A stretch of 8,277 bases of DNA from Paucimonas sp. (GTDB lineage Bacteria > Pseudomonadota > Gammaproteobacteria > Burkholderiales > Burkholderiaceae_D). The position numbers were made by a program, and so were the translations under genes. The notes under the pieces are model-generated. The model saw only the letters and a program-made list of their open reading frames with translations. It did no database searches and was not told the DNA's origin. The DNA is taken from contig JAQSWC010000062.1 of assembly GCA_029266815.1 (NCBI GenBank), forward strand, positions 1 to 8,277, read 5' to 3'. Positions 6,179-8,277 of this stretch are shown here, piece by piece. Position 1 is the first letter of the stretch. Each line of letters starts with the position of its first letter.

Positions 6179-6210
6179 AAACGCAAACCTGGTAAAACGC
6201 AAACCTGGTA
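6179..6210 (+). repeat. Perfect tandem duplication of a 16-bp unit
   Basis: AAACGCAAACCTGGTA occurs at 6179-6194 and again directly at 6195-6210 with no mismatch. It lies 86 bp upstream of the ATG of the chitin-binding gene. It could be a pair of regulator half-sites or a recent slippage duplication. The 16-bp period is about one and a half helical turns, so tandem sites would face opposite sides of the helix. Confidence 0.75.
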
Positions 6211-6296
6211 CTGAGCTACGTTGCAGCCTCTGCTTCATCCCTATCTTTCGCTGACATTCGTTGTTACGACAGAACCGACTTTATTCAAGGACCATC

Positions 6297-7103
6297 ATGA
6301 AAAAACAAAAAAACTGTAGTCCGTATTTATTGGCAGCCCTGCTGTTCCCACTGGCAGTGCCCGCATACGCAACTTGTTATACCCCGCCGGCTACCACTCT
6401 CAAGCTGCAGGCGCCGGCCAAAGCGCCTTCTACCGCACCGGCGTGGAGCGTCTCCCAGGCCTATACGGAAGGGCAATTGGTGCAGCACAACGGCCTGGAG
6501 TATCAGGCACGGTGGTGGACACAGGGTAATGCACCTGGCAGCAGTGCAGGCGAGGTCTGGAAGCTGACGGTAGATGCGAGCGGAATGCCGCAGCCCTGGC
6601 AGTCAAGCCAGGTCTATTACGCTGGCGAAATGACGAACTACCAGAACACGCTGTACAAGGCCAAATGGTGGACAAAAGGGGAAGTGCCGGGAACAGTGGG
6701 AAGTGCTTGGGTTGTCGGAACCGTCGCCGACCCGTTCAGCCAGGTTCAACTGGGTGGCACGTATAAAGAGACACAATGCAACGCCCCCATGGGCGTGAGC
6801 GGATCCCGCAATGTGACCATTACCTGGTCCGTCACGCAGGGCGCTGCTGCAATCGCCTATTGGAAACATGTGGACGAAAGCCACTGGAAGCCGGCCGCGG
6901 AAAGAGTGGAAATTGCCCGTGGCACCGAGAAGCAGGGCACGCTGTCGTATGGCTACAATTACTCTCACTCCACGCCTTATCCGCCTCCGCCAGGCACCAC
7001 TACGACGACAACTTACTCAGGAGCAATAAAGGCGCTTTACCTTTGCACTTCGACTAATGTTTGCCGAAAGGTGGTTTCAAGCGGCGTCAACGCACCGCAA
7101 TAG
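6297..7103 (+). CDS. Secreted protein with two tandem CBM5/12-type chitin-binding modules
   Basis: A 268-residue exported protein. The N-terminus is a classic Sec signal: MKKQK, a hydrophobic core (YLLAALLFPLAV), and a predicted cut after AYA at residue 25. After a Pro/Ala/Lys linker come two copies of a module of about 43 residues, near 49-91 and 100-141. Each has the CBM5/12 pattern of early Trp, Tyr-x-x-Gly, a second Tyr-x-Ala, the paired Trp of RWWTQG / KWWTKG, and a closing Trp. These aromatic residues normally stack on chitin or other beta-glycans. Residues 145-268 form a third region I do not recognise. It has Cys161, Cys250 and Cys256 and a Pro-Pro-Pro-Pro / poly-Thr stretch at 229-239. 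No catalytic domain is evident, so it is not an intact chitinase. ATG at 6297 has AAGGA five bases upstream; the in-frame TTG at 6261 is less likely because it would precede the signal peptide. Role inferred: binding to a polysaccharide surface. Confidence 0.86.
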   Translation: MKKQKNCSPYLLAALLFPLAVPAYATCYTPPATTLKLQAPAKAPSTAPAWSVSQAYTEGQLVQHNGLEYQARWWTQGNAPGSSAGEVWKLTVDASGMPQPWQSSQVYYAGEMTNYQNTLYKAKWWTKGEVPGTVGSAWVVGTVADPFSQVQLGGTYKETQCNAPMGVSGSRNVTITWSVTQGAAAIAYWKHVDESHWKPAAERVEIARGTEKQGTLSYGYNYSHSTPYPPPPGTTTTTTYSGAIKALYLCTSTNVCRKVVSSGVNAPQ

Positions 7104-7124
7104 CAATGCGACTATGATGGCGCG

Positions 7125-7153
7125 CCGTGAAGTGCTTCAAAGGCACTTCACGG
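7125..7153 (+). terminator. Hairpin after the chitin-binding gene, probable terminator
   Basis: CCGTGAAGTGC at 7125-7135 and GCACTTCACGG at 7143-7153 form a perfect 11-bp stem with a 7-nt loop, beginning 21 bp after the stop codon. Only TTT follows, so termination may be inefficient or Rho-assisted. The stem is symmetric and could also act on transcripts from the convergent regulator gene. Confidence 0.65.
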
Positions 7154-7258
7154 TTTCGATGTTGATATCAGGGGCGCACTACGATTTCTGAGCGGCCGCT
7201 ATATGCAAGGAAGGGTTCGCTTCAATTATTCAGAAGCGGACACGTCCAATTTGAATCG

Positions 7259-8200
7259 CTATTGAAATCTCCAGGTTAGTTCCTTCTCTTCCCGATCCCG
7301 GTTACGGAATTCCTTCGGCGGCACGCCGGTCATTTTCTTGAATGCCTTGGAAAAACCGAAGGCATCCTTGTAGCCGACGGCTTGCGATACGACTTCCAGT
7401 TTGTCGGAAGTATTCGACAGCAGATCCATCGCTTTCTGCACCCGTAGTGTCGTCAGGTACTGCAGCGGCGGCGAGCCGAGCGCGGCCTTGAATTTCTGCG
7501 CGAAGCCGGCGCGGGAGAGTCCGACGCGTCTGGCGAGCTCGTCGAGCGACCACTCGTAACTGCAATCGGCATGCATCAGTTCGAGCGCCGATCGAATCTG
7601 CGCATTGTGCAGCGCATGGCTCCAGGTTTGCGGGTTGGCGTTTTGCTGCGCGATGATCTTGCGGATGATCTGCGTGAAGATGATGTCGACCAGCGCTTGC
7701 GTCATCGTTTCCGAGCCGATGTCAGGCTTTACCGTTTCGTTGGCGAGCAGGTTGATCGCCAAGTCCACCTGATCGAAGCGGCCGACTTCCTCTGCGCGCA
7801 GTACATACCAGCGCGGCAGTTCGTCGAAGAACGGATGCACCGGCTTGTTCCAGATTTGATAGGCGCCGCTGACAATGCTGAGCAGAGGCTTGGTCGCGTC
7901 AGTAGAGGTGTCGTTCAACTGCGCCGCCTCGTCGATATCCAGAATCTTGCGCGGCAGCTTTTTCTCGATCGAGATGATGTGATTGCAACCGCGTGCCATC
8001 AATGCGACATCGCCGCTGCCGAGCTCAATGACTTCATCATGCTCAGGGGTATGGATGAATGCCCTGCCTTGCGTAACGACGTGAAAGCCGAAGCTTTTGT
8101 CGCACGGGAATTGCACAGCCATCGCCGTCCTGAAAACGCGCTGGCCGAGAATGCGGGGTTTGACGCCGGATTGGCGTAACACATCGGCTAAAAGGTCCAT
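7259..8200 (-). CDS. AraC-family transcriptional regulator with N-terminal cupin domain
   Basis: A 313-residue DNA-binding regulator. The N-terminal part, about residues 1-180, is a cupin sensor domain of the type found in many AraC regulators (Cupin_6-like). It begins MDLLADVLRQSGVKPRI and includes FGFHVVTQGRAFIH and a Gly-x-Gly-Asp turn with the following strand (62-69). The C-terminal AraC DNA-binding domain has two helix-turn-helix units, near 218-241 (SLDELARRVGLSRAGFAQKF) and 267-291 (including VGYKDAFGFSKAFKKMTG), ending with the family hallmark GVPPKEFR at 292-299. The start is supported by the usual MD-x-L-x-D-V-L beginning. There is no Shine-Dalgarno, but a perfect TATAAT lies 6 nt upstream, suggesting a leaderless mRNA. 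Such regulators commonly control a divergent oxidoreductase gene, here expected right of the window. The effector is unknown. Confidence 0.93.
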   Translation of the reverse strand: MDLLADVLRQSGVKPRILGQRVFRTAMAVQFPCDKSFGFHVVTQGRAFIHTPEHDEVIELGSGDVALMARGCNHIISIEKKLPRKILDIDEAAQLNDTSTDATKPLLSIVSGAYQIWNKPVHPFFDELPRWYVLRAEEVGRFDQVDLAINLLANETVKPDIGSETMTQALVDIIFTQIIRKIIAQQNANPQTWSHALHNAQIRSALELMHADCSYEWSLDELARRVGLSRAGFAQKFKAALGSPPLQYLTTLRVQKAMDLLSNTSDKLEVVSQAVGYKDAFGFSKAFKKMTGVPPKEFRNRDREEKELTWRFQ

Positions 8201-8206
8201 GATGGC

Positions 8207-8212
8207 ATTATA
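8207..8212 (-). promoter_or_regulatory. Perfect TATAAT -10 box of the AraC-family gene
   Basis: On the minus strand the sequence TATAAT occupies 8212 down to 8207, followed by 6 nt and the ATG at 8200, so transcription should begin at or beside the start codon. At 17-bp spacing the -35 hexamer is CTGGAT (8230-8235), a poor match, so activation by a bound regulator is plausible. Confidence 0.6.
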
Positions 8213-8229
8213 TGCTCAAGCCGAAATTC

Positions 8230-8245
8230 ATCCAGATGTTTGGAT
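8230..8245. promoter_or_regulatory. Palindrome ATCCA-N6-TGGAT over the -35 region of the AraC-family gene
   Basis: ATCCA at 8230-8234 and TGGAT at 8241-8245 are inverted arms six bases apart, covering the expected -35 position. It could be an autoregulatory or divergent-promoter operator. Five-base arms can arise by chance. Confidence 0.35.
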
Positions 8246-8277
8246 TTTAAGACATGAAATATCGACGCTAAGCCATT

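Larger units (their letters stand above)
5661..6296. other. Long intergenic region without a convincing gene
   Basis: About 640 bp separate the divergent lipoprotein and chitin-binding genes. The region looks more AT-rich than its surroundings, especially 5800-5890. It must hold both promoters, but no hexamer pair stands out. It contains the 12-bp palindrome CGAACCAGTTCG at 5723-5734, a seven-codon ORF with a perfect ribosome site (6029-6066) and a tandem 16-bp repeat (6179-6210). The open minus-strand frame at 5851-6186 has no recognisable motif and no clear ribosome site. Part of this stretch could be a decayed gene or carry a small RNA, but neither can be shown by eye. Confidence 0.5.

Noticed and set aside
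5851..6186. Open minus-strand frame of 111 codons in the large intergenic gap
   Set aside because: No recognisable motif, irregular composition, no clear Shine-Dalgarno, and it covers the tandem repeat edge and the opposite-strand ribosome site. Looks like a chance open frame.
6603..6968. Minus-strand frame of 121 codons opposite the chitin-binding gene
   Set aside because: Shadow frame; the plus strand has a signal peptide, ribosome site and repeated modules.
7191..7200. Ten-base palindrome AGCGGCCGCT in the gap before the AraC-family gene
   Set aside because: GC-rich palindromes of this size are common in such genomes; nothing ties it to a function.
7216..7240. Weak stem (TTCGCTTC with GAAGCGGA) after the AraC-family gene as its terminator
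   Set aside because: Only eight pairs including a G-U, a nine-base AT-rich loop and no T-tract on the minus strand; not enough to call.
7571..8179. Plus-strand frame of 202 codons opposite the AraC-family gene
   Set aside because: Long only because it is antisense to a real gene; rich in Arg/Asp/Leu with no motif, and the opposite frame is unmistakable.
1..8277. CRISPR arrays, tRNA or rRNA genes, transposases, att sites or phage genes
   Set aside because: Scanned for spaced repeats, tRNA T-arm patterns and mobile-element proteins; none seen.

Overview
The window looks like ordinary chromosome of a betaproteobacterium, most likely Oxalobacteraceae (Collimonas or Herbaspirillum type). This is inferred from the general gene flavour, a moderately high GC content judged by eye, and a secreted protein with two chitin-binding modules, which would suit a chitin-associated genus. 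There is no rRNA, tRNA, CRISPR array, transposase or phage gene.

Layout, left to right. (1) Positions 2-820, plus strand: the 3' part of a luciferase-like flavin-dependent oxidoreductase (MsnO8 type), cut by the window edge. Its last 20 bases overlap tail to tail with a DUF488 gene (801-1418, minus). (2) Positions 1653-4145, minus strand: a two-gene operon. The promoter-proximal gene encodes a heme-oxygenase-fold, probably diiron, oxidase/oxygenase. The second encodes a SAM-dependent methyltransferase with an NPPY motif and starts 21 bp after it. A perfect 10-bp inverted repeat lies just upstream of the preferred first start codon. (3) Positions 4146-4485: a divergent intergenic region with overlapping inverted repeats that could form two mutually exclusive hairpins. 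(4) Positions 4486-5124, plus strand: a SRAP (YedK/HMCES-type) DNA-protein crosslink gene with no Shine-Dalgarno and a -10-like box 6 nt before ATG. It converges on a small lipoprotein gene (5220-5660, minus), with a long imperfect hairpin between them. (5) Positions 5661-6296: about 640 bp without a convincing gene. It holds a seven-codon ORF behind a perfect Shine-Dalgarno and a perfect tandem 16-bp repeat. (6) Positions 6297-7103, plus strand: a secreted protein with two tandem CBM5/12-type modules and an unrecognised C-terminal domain, followed by a strong hairpin. (7) Positions 7259-8200, minus strand: a cupin/AraC-type regulator whose ATG lies 6 nt after a perfect TATAAT. A palindrome covers its -35 region, and its target is probably a divergent gene beyond the right edge.

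Only the oxidase-methyltransferase pair looks like genes working together in one pathway, and it is the best candidate for an undescribed small-molecule tailoring unit. The other genes are independent single units. No defence system, large biosynthetic cluster or mobile element is visible.
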